Assembly (NCBI RefSeq): GCF_014201805.1
Contig: NZ_JACHFK010000001.1
Span: 992,001 to 1,056,000, forward strand
DNA from: Deinococcus metalli
GTDB lineage: Bacteria > Deinococcota > Deinococci > Deinococcales > Deinococcaceae
Reading direction: 5' to 3'
Length of the DNA: 64,000 bases
Made by a program: the position numbers and the translations under genes. Under the pieces are notes generated by a model. The model had not been told where the DNA came from. It saw only the letters and a list, made by a program, of their open reading frames with translations, and ran no database searches. Shown piece after piece: positions 1-10,559 of the stretch (position 1 is its first letter; every line of letters begins with the position of its first letter).

Positions 1-398
1 TCGCCGCTGGTGCCGTAGCGCAGGTTCTTGTATGCCGCCGGCAGGTCCACGTAGTAGTGCGCGCCGCGCAGGTACACCTTCGGCGCGGGCGTGCCCTTCG
101 GCACCGCCCCCAGGTGCCCGGACTGTGCCGGCCCGGCCGCCCACACCGCCAGCGCCGCCTGGGCGACCGCGCTGGGCGTGCGCTGCGTGACCTGCACGGT
201 GCGCGTCTCGGGCAGCAGGCGCTGCACCTGGGCATCGGTGAAGTACACCTTCACGCTCTGCGCGGTGCGCTCGGTCTGAAGTGGATTATTCGGTAGGGCC
301 GGGGTGGGCGGCACGCGCTGCACCGCCTGCTGGGCCAGCACGGCGACCGCCAGCAGCGCGGCGCACAGGACATTGAACAGCGAGAACACGCGCCTCAC
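1..398 (-). CDS. GerMN-domain membrane-anchored protein (partial, 3' end outside window)
   Basis: The reading frame runs off the left edge of the window. It starts with a GTG at 398 that overlaps the TGA of the upstream amidase-like gene (GTGA), behind a GGAGGTGTGCC ribosome site. An N-terminal hydrophobic stretch (about residues 5-25) looks like a signal anchor. The segment from about residue 45 (VKVYFTD, LLPETRTVQ, DLPAAYKNLRYG) matches the GerMN domain of Bacillus GerM, seen in proteins linked to the cell wall. The overlap with an amidase-fold gene suggests a shared envelope role, which is inference. The C-terminal part cannot be judged. Confidence 0.75.
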   Translation of the reverse strand, partial: MRRVFSLFNVLCAALLAVAVLAQQAVQRVPPTPALPNNPLQTERTAQSVKVYFTDAQVQRLLPETRTVQVTQRTPSAVAQAALAVWAAGPAQSGHLGAVPKGTPAPKVYLRGAHYYVDLPAAYKNLRYGTSG

Positions 399-1797
399 GG
401 CACACCTCCGGCACTGGCGGACACGTTCGCGTTGTTGTTCGCGCGGGCGGTCAGGTACGTGGCGATGGAGCGCGCCACAGCGGTCGCGATGATCGTGAGG
501 CGCGAGTCCACGCCCAGGTTGGCGAGGTCCGAGGCGTTGTTCGCCCAGCCGAGTTCCAGCAGCAGCGCCGCCTGGGGCGCCTCGCCCAGGGTGAGGACGC
601 GCGAGGTGTTCTCCTGCTTGGCCGTGATGTCACCGCCGCGCAGTTCGCCGCGCAGCAGGTCGCCCAGCCGCCGGGAGCTGCCGGTGCCGGCCACGACCAG
701 CCCGCCGTAGGGCGGCACCTCGCCCGCGCGGATGTCGTTCACGATCTGCGCGCTGGCGCGGCCCGTCTGCTCGTACACGGTCACGCCGCTGCGCGAAGCG
801 TTCGGGAACCGGCCCAGGTCCAGCGCGAGGTACACGTCGCTCTGCCGCGCGAGCTTGAGGGTGTCGTCGAGGCTCAGGGCGCTGCTGGGGTCGCGGGTCA
901 GCTGCACCTGCCAGCCGGCCTTGGTCAGCAGTTCCGCCGCGCGGCGGGCCACGTCCAGCGTGGCGTCGCGGCCCACGCCGGGCACCCGCACCGGGTCGAG
1001 CACGATCAGCGGCCGCGTGACCCGCGTGAGCAGGTCGGGACTGCTGCGGGCGATGCCCGGGCCGGCGTCAAGGACCACGCGCACGCCGGTGTCGCGCACC
1101 ACCTTGTAGGTGCGGTACCCGTCCGAGGGCGGCAGCGGCACGGTCAGGGTGAGGTCGCCGCCGACCTGCTTGACCTCGGCACCGGTCACGAAGGCGCCGC
1201 GCGTGGTGTAGCGCCGCGCCTGGCCGCTCAGGCCGCGCAGCGTGAGCACCACGTTCGAGCCGCGCTGCTCGTCCACCACGTCCACGTCCCGGCTGAGGTC
1301 CAGCACCAGGCGGTCGCTGTCCTTGCCGGTGCGGCTGCTCACGCCCAGGAGCTGCGCGGTCGGGACCGTGAACGACCCGTTGGCGTAGGTGGCGCCCAGC
1401 CCGGCGGCCAGGGTGTCCAGCGGCAGGTACAGGTGGTCGTTCACCAGTGTGGCGGTGCGGCCCTTCCGGCGCTGCGTGTCGAGCTGAACGGTGTTGAAGT
1501 CGGTCGTGGCCCGGTTCTGGTTCTCGTCGAGCGGCAGCAGCAGCGTGTGGCCAAAGCCCGTCACGGTCACGATCCGGTCGTCGCGGGTGATCTTCACCAG
1601 GCGGCCCAGAACTGGGTCGCTCGCGTATTCGGTGCCGTACAGCTGGATGCTCTGCACGGTCTGCCCGGCGAGGTTCAGCTGCGAGAACGCGACCTGCGCG
1701 CCGCTCACGCCGGCCAGGAGTGGACCGGCCAGCAGCGTGCCGGCCAGCAGGGCGCACGCGCGCAGGGTCGCCACGCGCTTCGGGCGCTGCACACGCC

Positions 1798-1801
<4 letters not shown>
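395..1801 (-). CDS. Secreted amidase_3-fold protein lacking zinc ligands (probable pseudoenzyme)
   Basis: A 468-residue protein with a signal peptide (about residues 10-35), an N-terminal beta-rich region with copper-amine-oxidase/AMIN-like character, and a C-terminal region with the layout of N-acetylmuramoyl-L-alanine amidases. The usual DPGHGG motif reads DPVRVPG (269-275), so the first zinc histidine is absent. The SxHAN motif is replaced by ALDLGRF (326-332), so the second zinc histidine is absent too. The C-terminal glutamate motif survives as LELGWANN (E416). I infer loss of hydrolase activity and a possible peptidoglycan-binding or regulatory role. GTG start at 1801 overlaps the smpB stop (GTGA), and the GerMN gene overlaps its own stop, so the three genes form one coupled operon. 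Confidence 0.8.
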
Positions 1802-2227
<426 letters not shown>

Positions 2228-2229
<2 letters not shown>

Positions 2230-2233
2230 TCTA
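2228..2233 (-). promoter_or_regulatory. -10 box TAGAAT for smpB, overlapping the upstream ATG
   Basis: TAGAAT on the minus strand sits 7 nt before the GTG at 2220. The last two bases of the box form part of the ATG at 2229, so transcription would start downstream of that ATG and could not include it. Confidence 0.5.
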
Positions 2234-2313
2234 GCAGGCGAGCCTGAGACCGCCGTCCACCGTGCGGATGATTACACCGTGCGGGTGCTCACGGAACCGC
2301 GGCGCCGCCCACC

Positions 2314-3030
2314 CTACTTGCGGGGCGGCTGGCTGGGCCGGACCTCGACGCGGCTGGGCAGGGTGCGCGCCGGCATGTTCAGCAGGTCCACCGTGAGCTG
2401 CGCGATGTCCTCCGGCTGGATCTTCCACGCGTCCGCGTCCGACGGCGTGTGCCCGGCGAAGTGCGTGGCGACCGACCCCGGCATGATCTGCGTGACCTTG
2501 ATCCCGTGGTGGCGCAGGTCGAGAGTCAGCACCTCCGACAGACCGTTCAGGCCGAACTTGCTCGCGTTGTACGCCCCACCGCCCGCGAAGGGATTCTTGC
2601 CGGCCAGGCTGGAGAGGGTAAAGATGTACCCGCCCCGCTCCTTCATCGCAGGGATGGCCGCCTTGATGGTGTAGAACGCGCCGCTGAGGTTGGTGTCGAT
2701 CACCTCCCGCCACTGCTCGACACTCAGGTCGGCCACGTTGGCGAAGTGGCCCACGCCCGCGTTCACGAACAGCACGTCCAGACCGCCAAAGGCTGCCACG
2801 TGCGCGTTCACCTCGCGCTCCAGGGCAGCGGGGTCGCGCACGTCGCACACCACGCCGCGCGCGCCGTGCCCGATGCCTGCGGCGGCGGCCGAGACCTCCT
2901 GCTCATTGCGGCTGGTCAGCGTGACCCCGTAGCCGTCCCCGGCCAGCGACCGCGCGACCGCCTCCCCGATGCCCTTGCTGGCCCCCGTGATGAAGGCGCT
3001 CTTCTGCGTGCCGGCTGCGTCGGTCGTCAT
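2314..3030 (-). CDS. Short-chain dehydrogenase/reductase (SDR)
   Basis: A 238-residue classical SDR. The NAD(P)-binding glycine motif TGASKGIG is at residues 15-22, the NAG motif at 90-92, and the catalytic triad is S141, Y154 and K158 (YNASK). A downstream PGSVATHF segment completes the fold. Length is normal for cytosolic classical SDRs such as FabG-like ketoreductases. The substrate cannot be read from sequence. ATG at 3030 lies 6 nt after a TACGGT box (3037-3042), consistent with a leaderless mRNA. An 84-bp gap separates it from smpB. Confidence 0.88.
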   Translation of the reverse strand: MTTDAAGTQKSAFITGASKGIGEAVARSLAGDGYGVTLTSRNEQEVSAAAAGIGHGARGVVCDVRDPAALEREVNAHVAAFGGLDVLFVNAGVGHFANVADLSVEQWREVIDTNLSGAFYTIKAAIPAMKERGGYIFTLSSLAGKNPFAGGGAYNASKFGLNGLSEVLTLDLRHHGIKVTQIMPGSVATHFAGHTPSDADAWKIQPEDIAQLTVDLLNMPARTLPSRVEVRPSQPPRK

Positions 3031-3081
3031 GGCGTGACCGTAGCACGGCCCCGGGCGCCGGACGGTCAGCGCGCCCCCGGT

Positions 3082-5004
3082 CTAGCGGGCCAGCGCGGCA
3101 AAATACTGCGCAATGCCCGCCGCGATGGCCTGCGCGAAGCGCTCCTGCCCGGCCGGGCTCTGGAGCGCCCGCAGGTTCCCGGCGTCGGTGAGGTACGCGG
3201 TCTCGACCAGCACGCTCGGCTGCGCGCTGGGCCGCGTGAGGGCCAGATCGGCCCCGCCCATCAGGCCCTGGCCGGGGCCGAGGTCTGGCAGGGTACGGCG
3301 CAGCGCGGCGAGGATCGACGCGGCGACCGCCTGTGACTGCGGGTGGGAGAAGTACACCTCCGGCCCGCGCACGCCACGCGGATCACGGCCGTCCGGCAGG
3401 GCGTTCGCGTGCACGCTGACGAGCAGTTCGGCCCGCGCGCCCTCGGCGATCAGGCCGCGCTCGTACAGGCCGAGCGTGACGTCGCTGGTGCGCGTCAGGA
3501 TCACGGTGGCGCCCTGGGCGCGCAGCAGCGCGGCGGCACGCATGGCAATGGGCAGCACCAGCCCCTTCTCCGGGGTGCGCAGGCTACCCGCGCCTCCCTT
3601 CTGGCTGCCACCGTGCCCGGGGTCGAGGACGATCACGCGGCCCGCGAGCGGCCGGACCGGGTCCACGGCGGGAGGCCGCCGCACGGTCACGACGAGGTCC
3701 GCGCCGTCGTAGCCCGCCTGGAAGCCCCACGCCTGCCCCGGCGCCAAGTCCAGGGTCAGCACGGTCACGCCCGGAAGGCCCGGCTGGACGTCCACGCCGC
3801 GCAGCAGCGGATCGGCCATGCCGTCGGGTGCGGTCAGGGGCGCGGCGAATGGGCCGTACAGCGTGAGCACCAACTGCGAGCCGCCCGACCGCTGTTCCAG
3901 CGTGTGCGGCAGCCGGACACCGCCCAGCGGCACGCGGACGCGCAGGTCGCCGGTCGGTGCGGCCGGCGGAGGCACGAGACCTGGCACGGGGCTGAGTTCG
4001 GGCGGCACTCCGGCCACGTCGCTGGGGGCGGGCGGGCTCGCCTGGGCGAGCAGCGGCAGGGCCGATCCGACCGGCCCGGCGAGAGCGCCGTCCAGCGTGA
4101 GTGGGCCGCCGGGCGCGGTCGCCGTCCGGCCCGGACCCACCTCGACCTGATCGGCGGTCACGAGGGCCGGGACGCCCGGGGCGAGCCGCACGCGCAGGTC
4201 ATCGCCCACGCGGCCCACGGCGGTGAAGGTCATGCCCTCACGCGGGTACAGCAGCGCTGCGCCGGCCAGGTCCGTCAGACGCATCCCGGATTCGTTCAGC
4301 GCGAGACCGCGCACCGTGCCGGGCCGCTGCGTGGCCGTGCGCGGCCCGGCCGGCGTGCTGGTCAGGTGGCCGGGCGCGGTTGCCGTGGCCGTGCGGCCGT
4401 CCGGCCCGGTCAGGGTGACAGTGAAGACCGCGTCCAGCAGCCGGGCGGTGGTCGGAAGCGTGTAGACCGCGCTGTACGTCCCGGCCGGTCCCTCGGTCAT
4501 GGGCACCGGCGGACTGCCCGCCAGACGGTACGCGGCCCGGCCGCCCGGCGATCCGCGGAACGACACGGTCACTGCGCGCTCGGCGGGCGTGTCGTTCACG
4601 GCGTCCCAGTACACCTGCTGGACACCCGGGCGCACGCTGCCCCCCTCGACAGCGGTGGGTCTGGCCGGAAGGGTCCGTGTCGCCGTGCGGGTCACGCGCC
4701 ACGTAAGGGTGCCGGTGCGGCCTGCCCGGGTAGTCACGAGGCGCAGGTCGTTCACGCCGGGCCGCAGCGGCCACCACTCCATGAACAGCCCATCCGGTCC
4801 GACCGGAACACGCTTGCCGTCAATACGCAGGTCGCCGCCGGGGCTGACGCTGCCCTCCAGGATCACGTGGTCGAAGGCCACGCTGGCGCCCGCATCGGGG
4901 TACGCGACGAACACGTCGGGGGCGCCAGAGGGAGCTGCGGTGGTGCCGGCCATCAGCGCCGGGGCGGCCGAGCACAGCAGGGCGGCCAGGAGGCGCTTGG
5001 GCAT
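3082..5004 (-). CDS. N-acetylmuramoyl-L-alanine amidase, secreted (Amidase_3)
   Basis: This zinc hydrolase cleaves the bond between MurNAc and the L-alanine of the stem peptide. I start it at ATG 5004 (640 residues) because a signal peptide follows directly; longer versions extend into non-coding upstream sequence. Residues about 40-260 hold Ig-like/SH3-like envelope segments, about 300-430 an AMIN-like beta domain, and 455-640 the Amidase_3 domain. All active-site residues are present: H464 (DPGHGG), E479, H532 (SVHAN) and E601 (VETAYLT). It is thus the intact counterpart of the degenerate amidase-like protein at 395-1801. It is divergent from the RelA/SpoT-like gene, 76 bp away. Confidence 0.92.
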   Translation of the reverse strand: MPKRLLAALLCSAAPALMAGTTAAPSGAPDVFVAYPDAGASVAFDHVILEGSVSPGGDLRIDGKRVPVGPDGLFMEWWPLRPGVNDLRLVTTRAGRTGTLTWRVTRTATRTLPARPTAVEGGSVRPGVQQVYWDAVNDTPAERAVTVSFRGSPGGRAAYRLAGSPPVPMTEGPAGTYSAVYTLPTTARLLDAVFTVTLTGPDGRTATATAPGHLTSTPAGPRTATQRPGTVRGLALNESGMRLTDLAGAALLYPREGMTFTAVGRVGDDLRVRLAPGVPALVTADQVEVGPGRTATAPGGPLTLDGALAGPVGSALPLLAQASPPAPSDVAGVPPELSPVPGLVPPPAAPTGDLRVRVPLGGVRLPHTLEQRSGGSQLVLTLYGPFAAPLTAPDGMADPLLRGVDVQPGLPGVTVLTLDLAPGQAWGFQAGYDGADLVVTVRRPPAVDPVRPLAGRVIVLDPGHGGSQKGGAGSLRTPEKGLVLPIAMRAAALLRAQGATVILTRTSDVTLGLYERGLIAEGARAELLVSVHANALPDGRDPRGVRGPEVYFSHPQSQAVAASILAALRRTLPDLGPGQGLMGGADLALTRPSAQPSVLVETAYLTDAGNLRALQSPAGQERFAQAIAAGIAQYFAALAR

Positions 5005-5064
5005 GCCTGGATGTAGCACGCCCCCGCGCCGCGTAAATGAGGCCGACCGACGCGCGGGGGAGCG

Positions 5065-5070
5065 TATGCT
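5065..5070 (+). promoter_or_regulatory. -10 box TATGCT for the RelA/SpoT-like gene
   Basis: TATGCT lies 10 nt before the ATG at 5081. An in-frame ATG at 5066 is part of the box itself, which argues for the start at 5081 on a leaderless or near-leaderless transcript. Confidence 0.45.
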
Positions 5071-5080
5071 GGTGTCACCC

Positions 5081-6169
5081 ATGAACGACGTTCTGGTCCA
5101 GGCGTACGAGTCGGCCCTGCCGGAATATGAGCGCCTGCGCGACGCGGCTGTGGCCGTCACGAACGCGCTGCTGCAAAGTTCCGGCCTGAACATCCATCAC
5201 GTGACCGGCCGGGTCAAGCGCCCCGCCAGCCTCGCGGACAAACTGCTGCGCAAACCCGGACGCTACGGCGCGCTGGACGAGGTCACGGACCTCGTGGCGG
5301 TGCGCGTGATCACGTACTTCGAATCGGACGTGCAGGCGGTGTCCCGGCTGGTCGAGGAGCGCTTCGACGTGGACTGGGCGCACTCCATCGACAAGAGCAA
5401 GATGCACGACCCTGACCGGTTCGGGTACATGGGCGTGCACTACGTGGTGCGACCGCTCGGCCACGGCCCGGCCGACGCGGCCTTCGAGGACCACCCCTTC
5501 GAGATCCAGATCCGTTCCATCCTCCAGCACGCGTGGGCCGAGATCGAGCACGACCTGGGCTACAAGAACCGTGAGGCCGTGCCGCGTGAGGTGCGCCGGC
5601 GCTTCTACCGGCTGGCGGGCCTGCTGGAGATGGCCGACGAGGAGTTCATGACCCTCCACCGCCTGTCGAAGGACTATGCCGCGACCCTGCCCGAACGCGT
5701 GCACGACGCACCGGACAGCGTGTATATCGACGTGCAGAGCCTCCAGTACATGCTGGACGTCGATCCGGTACGTGACCTGGACACCCGGGTCGCCGCGGCG
5801 CTGAACGTGCTGCTGCTGACCGGTTGGCCCGACCCGGAACGGCCACAGCGGCTGGCCGGCCTGCTGCAATACGTGGGCGTGCACTCGGTTGGGGCGCTCC
5901 AGAAGGAACTGCGCCGCCACGGCCCGGAGATCGTTCAGTTTGCCGCCCTGCTGATGCCGCGCCTGCGCGAGACGTGGACGCCGGCGGGCGGCGCACGGCC
6001 CGGCACCAGCATCGTGCACTTCGGCCTGATGCGCGCGTGCGCCAATCCGGCCCTCGACCCGCGCGAGATCGTGAGCCTGCTCGACATGACCGGCGTCCTG
6101 AGCACCGCGCAGCTCATCAGCACGGTCCGCGACACCTACGCCGAGGCGACGGGCAGACGCGCCGGGTAA
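5081..6169 (+). CDS. RelA/SpoT-domain nucleotide pyrophosphokinase-like protein (synthetase only)
   Basis: A 362-residue protein whose first 210 residues match the (p)ppGpp synthetase domain: [13 protein letters not shown] (43-55), DLVAVRVI (70-77), [10 protein letters not shown] (115-124), [20 protein letters not shown] (140-159). There is no HD hydrolase domain before it and no TGS/ACT regulatory tail, so it is neither a full Rel nor SpoT. Residues about 215-362 are a helical region I cannot assign, longer than in the small alarmone synthetases RelP and RelQ. The likely reaction is pyrophosphate transfer from ATP to a guanine nucleotide. Some relatives in toxin-antitoxin modules act on other targets, and no antitoxin-like partner is visible here. 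Confidence 0.85.
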   Translation: MNDVLVQAYESALPEYERLRDAAVAVTNALLQSSGLNIHHVTGRVKRPASLADKLLRKPGRYGALDEVTDLVAVRVITYFESDVQAVSRLVEERFDVDWAHSIDKSKMHDPDRFGYMGVHYVVRPLGHGPADAAFEDHPFEIQIRSILQHAWAEIEHDLGYKNREAVPREVRRRFYRLAGLLEMADEEFMTLHRLSKDYAATLPERVHDAPDSVYIDVQSLQYMLDVDPVRDLDTRVAAALNVLLLTGWPDPERPQRLAGLLQYVGVHSVGALQKELRRHGPEIVQFAALLMPRLRETWTPAGGARPGTSIVHFGLMRACANPALDPREIVSLLDMTGVLSTAQLISTVRDTYAEATGRRAG

Positions 6170-6199
6170 GGGCCGCGCGATCTACACGTGGCTCTGGAG

Positions 6200-6755
<556 letters not shown>

Positions 6756-6883
6756 TCCGCCAGGCCGGGCTGGGGACGGTGAGGTGCCCGAGCGGTCTAC
6801 CAAGGATGTCCAGCCGTGAGCGCGGCCACAGATGACCCCGCCTGACCTGCCGGACAGCCTGCCCCACTTCGCACCTCGCGCTT

Positions 6884-7705
6884 TCAGCTCACCGTTTTCC
6901 CCGCATCCAGCGAAGCCAGGAAGGCGCGGATGTGGTCAATGACGACCCGGGGCCTCTCCACACCGGTCAGGTGTGCCGCATCCGGGATCACGTGCAGGTC
7001 GGTGCCCAGCCGCGTGGCGAGGTCGCGGTTCAGGTCCGGCGGGGTGCTCTCGTCGGCCTCACCGCACAGCACCACGGCCGGCACGCTCAGCGCGGCCGTC
7101 TGCTCGCGCAGGTCGGCGTCCCGCAGAGCGGCGCAGGTGCCCACGTACCCCTGCGGCGACGTGCGGGCCAGCATGTTCACGTACCCGCGCGCCTCGGCGG
7201 GGCGACCCACGAAGAACGCGGGCGTGAACCAGCGGCCCACGATGCCGGGAGCGAGGTCTGCAAGCCGGCCGGCCCGCACGGCCTCGATCCGCTGCTGCCA
7301 GGCGTCGGGCGTGCCGATCCTCGCGCCGGTGCCGCACAGCACCAGTCCCGCGACGCGCTCCGGGTGGGCGGCGGCGACGTCCTGCGCGATCAGGCCACCC
7401 ACCGACACGCCGGCCAGCACGGCGCGCTCCACCCCCAGGGCGTCCAGCAGGCCGATCAGGTCGGCCGTGTGGTCGCGCAGCGTGTACTCCCCGGGCGGTG
7501 CGTCCGACAGACCCTGGCCGCGCTGGTCGTACTGGATTGTTCCGCAGGTGCCGCCCAGCTCCGCGGCCACGCCATCCCAGATGCGGCCGTCGCTGCCCAG
7601 GGCGTTCAGGAACAACACCGTTCGCGCGCCGGGCCGTGGACGGTAGCGGACATGCAGGCTGACGCCGCGCACCTCGGTGAAGGGGGCCGGAACCGGGATA
7701 GACAT
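6884..7705 (-). CDS. pcaD: 3-oxoadipate enol-lactonase-like alpha/beta hydrolase
   Basis: A 273-residue alpha/beta hydrolase closest in pattern to PcaD, which opens 3-oxoadipate enol-lactone in the beta-ketoadipate pathway. The oxyanion region is [14 protein letters not shown] (31-44). The nucleophile elbow is GVSVGG with S101. An acid-region motif [10 protein letters not shown] and a late histidine in [11 protein letters not shown] complete the triad. The start at ATG 7705 follows an AGGT-type site. The adjacent CoA-transferase remnant and a PcaC-like gene at 17123 support a beta-ketoadipate origin, although the pathway is incomplete in this window. A different esterase activity is possible. 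Confidence 0.75.
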   Translation of the reverse strand: MSIPVPAPFTEVRGVSLHVRYRPRPGARTVLFLNALGSDGRIWDGVAAELGGTCGTIQYDQRGQGLSDAPPGEYTLRDHTADLIGLLDALGVERAVLAGVSVGGLIAQDVAAAHPERVAGLVLCGTGARIGTPDAWQQRIEAVRAGRLADLAPGIVGRWFTPAFFVGRPAEARGYVNMLARTSPQGYVGTCAALRDADLREQTAALSVPAVVLCGEADESTPPDLNRDLATRLGTDLHVIPDAAHLTGVERPRVVIDHIRAFLASLDAGKTVS

Positions 7706-7912
7706 GGGAAACCTCGGCTGGGAGAGGGTGTGCAGGGCCTGCCGGCGTTCGGACCGCCCGAACGCGAAGCGCGCGGCCCCGCCCGGCAGCGGCTAGGGTG
7801 AGGGTACACCCCGCGCCGCCCGGCCCGGAGTCCGAGGTGACATGGTCCTGCCGCATTCCACTCCCCCCGCCCCACGTCGCCCGACGCCCCCCCGGCGTAC
7901 CCGCTCCACCCG

Positions 7913-8833
7913 ATGAGCGTCCGCACGTCCTCGACCGCCCGCGCCGGACACCCGCCCGCCGCCGCGTCCCTGCGCGGGCTGGGGCTGTACGTGCTGGCCC
8001 TGGTGATCTTCGCCGGGCAGGACGGCCTGGCCAAGCACCTCGTGCACGCGCACTCGCCGGCCGTGGTGTCGGCCGTGCGCTTCAGCACGCAGGTGTTGCT
8101 GCTCTCCGCCCTCCTGCCGCGGCCGGTGCGCGCGGCGCCGCGGGACGTGGTGTATCCAAAGTGGCTGGTGCTGGCGCGCTCGCTGTGTCTGGCGAGCCTG
8201 ACCGTGATCATGATGGGCGCGTTCGCGCGCCTGCCGCTGGCCGAGGCGACCGCGATCTCGTTCCTCGCGCCGCTGCTGGTCACGGTGCTGGCCGTGCCGC
8301 TGCTGGGCGAACGGCCGGGGCCACTGCGCTGGATCGGCGCCGTGGGGGGATTTCTGGGCCTGCTGCTGATCGTGCGGCCCGGCGGGCACCTCGATCCGCT
8401 GGGCGTGGGGCTGGCGTTTCTCGCGGCGGCCGTGAACACCGGCTACCAGCTGCTGTCGCGCGCGCTGCAGGGAATTCCGTCGCTGCATCTGCTGTACCAC
8501 TCGGCCGTGACCGGCAGCGTCTTCGGAGTCTCAGTCGTGGTGCTCGCCCATCAGGGCGGTCCGATCTCGTGGACCGACCTCGCCCTGATGGGCGTACTGG
8601 GCCTCACGGGCGGCAGCGGGCACTTCCTGCTCACGGTCGCGTACCGCACGTCGGACGCGTCGCTGCTGGCCCCGCTGACGTACCTGCAACTCGTGTTCGC
8701 GGCGGTGGTGGGGTGGGTGGCCTTCCACCAGTTCCCGGACGCCATCGGCCTGAGCGGCATGGCACTGATCTGCGCGTCGGGGGTGCTGGCGGTGCTCGAC
8801 GGCCGGCGCCGCCTCCAGCCGCCCGGCGACTGA
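7913..8833 (+). CDS. EamA/DMT-family transporter
   Basis: A 306-residue protein with about ten hydrophobic helices in two repeats, the layout of drug/metabolite transporters. Typical family signs are the early GQDGLAKHLV helix, LPLAEATAISFLAPLLVTVLAVPLLGE split over the third and fourth helices, and a second EamA copy ending with SGMALICASGVLAVL. Members export amino acids, nucleotides or other small metabolites; the substrate is not evident. It is divergent from pcaD across a 207-bp gap and ends 8 bp before the convergent tilS-tadA gene. Confidence 0.85.
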   Translation: MSVRTSSTARAGHPPAAASLRGLGLYVLALVIFAGQDGLAKHLVHAHSPAVVSAVRFSTQVLLLSALLPRPVRAAPRDVVYPKWLVLARSLCLASLTVIMMGAFARLPLAEATAISFLAPLLVTVLAVPLLGERPGPLRWIGAVGGFLGLLLIVRPGGHLDPLGVGLAFLAAAVNTGYQLLSRALQGIPSLHLLYHSAVTGSVFGVSVVVLAHQGGPISWTDLALMGVLGLTGGSGHFLLTVAYRTSDASLLAPLTYLQLVFAAVVGWVAFHQFPDAIGLSGMALICASGVLAVLDGRRRLQPPGD

Positions 8834-8840
8834 GGAAGCG

Positions 8841-10457
8841 TCACTGCCCAGAGCGCAGGGCGGCGAAGGTGCGCCGCAGCAACCGCGCCGCCTCGGACGC
8901 GCGCACGCCCGGCGTGACGGTGGGCCGCGCGCCCCAGTGGTGGGCGAGCACGTCCGTGACGCCGCCCAGCGCGCCGGCCTTCGGGTTCGGCGCGCCGTAG
9001 ACGATGTGCCCGATCCGCGCCTCCAGCGCCGCGCCGAGGCACATCGGACACGGCTCCAGCGTGACGACCAGCGTGCAGGCGGTGAGGTACGGCGTGCCGA
9101 GCGTGACGGCGGCCCCGCGCAGCGCCTCGAGTTCCGCGTGGCGGGTCATGTCGCCGCGCTCGCGGCTGCGGTTGCGGCCCCGGCCGACCACAGCGCCGTC
9201 CGGACCGAGCACGACCGCGCCGACCGGCACCTCCTGCGCGCGCCCTGCCTCGTGGGCGAGCGCGAGGGCCTCGCCCATCGCGGCGTGCAGCGGATCGGCC
9301 GCCTGGGCCGCGTCCTCACGCGCGCCGGCAGCCCACAGCGGCGGCGTCACGCCCACCCACCGCACCGCGCCGTCCGCCCCGACGAGCAGCGGCACCCGGT
9401 CGCGGTCCGCCCGCGGCACCCTGAGGTCCGTCAGGACGTCGCTGAGCTTGCGCGTGCCGCCCGCGAGGACGATGCGGTCGCCGTCCCGCCGCGTGCGGAG
9501 CCCCCAGCCGGCCGGCACGGGAAACGCCGGAAGCGGGAAGGTCACCGGGGCGGTGTGCAGCCGGCCGCCGCTCGCCGTGACGTCCCGTCCGCCCGGCAGG
9601 GTGACGTGGACGGTGCCGCCCGCGTGCAGGGCGCCGGCCAGCGTGTCCACGTGTCCGGCGTGCACGTCCAGCCGCGCCCGGACGAGTTCCTGCCGGACGT
9701 GGCGCCGCAGGACGGCGAGCGGCGCGCCCGTCCGGGGCGCGTGCGGCGTCAGTCCCTGTGTGAGGGCGGCCAACGCGGCGTCGTCCTGCGCCTGGTACCG
9801 CGCCACCCGGGCCAGCGACGCCTCCAGGCCGGGAAAGCGGGCTGTCAGGACGGGCATCACCGACGTCCGCAGCCACGCGCGGGTGTAGCGGGGATCGTCG
9901 TTTGACGCGTCCTCGCGCCAGTCCTGCCCGGCCGCCGTCAGGTAGGCCTCGATCTCGCCCCGGTCCACGTCCAGCCACGGTCGGCGCAGTGTTCCGCGCT
10001 GGGGCGCGATGCCGTTCAGCACGGGTTCGCCGCGCAGGAGCTGGATCAGCACCGTCTCGGCCTGGTCGCGGCGGGTGTGGGCAGTCAGGACGGCCGCGGC
10101 GCCGTGGGCCTTCGCCGCGCGGGTCAGGACGTCGTAGCGCACGCGCCGGGCGGCGTCCTCGAGGTTCCAGCCGCGCCGCGCGGCGACGGCGGCCACGTCC
10201 ACCCGCGTGACGACCACGGGCACGTCCAGGCGGGCGGCGAGGGCCTGCACCCACGCGGCGTCCGCTGCCGAGTCCGGGCGCAGGGCGTGGTCGAGGTGGA
10301 CCGCCACCACCCGCGCGTGGGCCGCGTGGAGCGCGAGCAGCAGCGCCACGGAATCCGCGCCGCCCGACACGCCGGCCACCACGGTCTGCCCGGCATAGGG
10401 CCGCAGCGGCTGTGCCAGCCGGGCCGGCAGGTTGGGGGGACGCGCGGGGGTGGACAC
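8841..10457 (-). CDS. tilS-tadA: Bifunctional tRNA(Ile)-lysidine synthase / tRNA-adenosine(34) deaminase fusion
   Basis: A 538-residue fusion of two anticodon-wobble modifying enzymes. The N-terminal part is TilS: PP-loop SGGADS at residues 31-36, HLDHALRPDSAADAAW, TAHTRRDQAETVL and the C-terminal substrate-binding domain. The last 150 residues are a cytidine/adenosine-deaminase-fold domain with zinc and proton-shuttle residues H440, E442 (HAE), C470 and C473 (PCPMC), as in TadA. TilS converts C34 of tRNA-Ile(CAU) to lysidine; TadA converts A34 of tRNA-Arg to inosine. I start it at GTG 10457, 6 nt after a TACAAT box (10464-10469); longer frames upstream are not supported. I recall a similar annotation in D. 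radiodurans, so the fusion may be genus-wide. Confidence 0.92.
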   Translation of the reverse strand: MSTPARPPNLPARLAQPLRPYAGQTVVAGVSGGADSVALLLALHAAHARVVAVHLDHALRPDSAADAAWVQALAARLDVPVVVTRVDVAAVAARRGWNLEDAARRVRYDVLTRAAKAHGAAAVLTAHTRRDQAETVLIQLLRGEPVLNGIAPQRGTLRRPWLDVDRGEIEAYLTAAGQDWREDASNDDPRYTRAWLRTSVMPVLTARFPGLEASLARVARYQAQDDAALAALTQGLTPHAPRTGAPLAVLRRHVRQELVRARLDVHAGHVDTLAGALHAGGTVHVTLPGGRDVTASGGRLHTAPVTFPLPAFPVPAGWGLRTRRDGDRIVLAGGTRKLSDVLTDLRVPRADRDRVPLLVGADGAVRWVGVTPPLWAAGAREDAAQAADPLHAAMGEALALAHEAGRAQEVPVGAVVLGPDGAVVGRGRNRSRERGDMTRHAELEALRGAAVTLGTPYLTACTLVVTLEPCPMCLGAALEARIGHIVYGAPNPKAGALGGVTDVLAHHWGARPTVTPGVRASEAARLLRRTFAALRSGQ

Positions 10458-10463
10458 GCCGGC

Positions 10464-10469
10464 ATTGTA
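10464..10469 (-). promoter_or_regulatory. -10 box TACAAT for tilS-tadA (leaderless)
   Basis: TACAAT on the minus strand is followed after 6 nt by the GTG start at 10457. The distance leaves no 5' leader. Confidence 0.6.
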
Positions 10470-10547
10470 GGAAGTCGCCGCCCAGGACGCGACCCGGGGC
10501 GACCGCGAGAGTGTGCGGGATGGAACGCCGCGCGCGGGCCGCACCGG

Positions 10548-10553
10548 TAGAAT
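10548..10553 (+). promoter_or_regulatory. -10 box TAGAAT for the peroxiredoxin gene (leaderless)
   Basis: TAGAAT is followed after 6 nt by the ATG at 10560. Confidence 0.55.
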
Positions 10554-10559
10554 GGCGCG

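Noticed and set aside
3343..5016. Long open frames antisense to real genes, such as the 557-codon plus-strand frame here and the 1616-codon minus-strand frame at 56215-61065
   Set aside because: High-GC codon bias leaves the opposite strand open. These frames are rich in Arg, Gly, Ala, Pro and His, have no domain pattern, and lie over genes with clear conserved motifs.
5005..5193. 63-residue N-terminal extension of the intact amidase
   Set aside because: It lies before a clean signal peptide starting at ATG 5004 and covers the divergent promoter and start of the RelA/SpoT-like gene.
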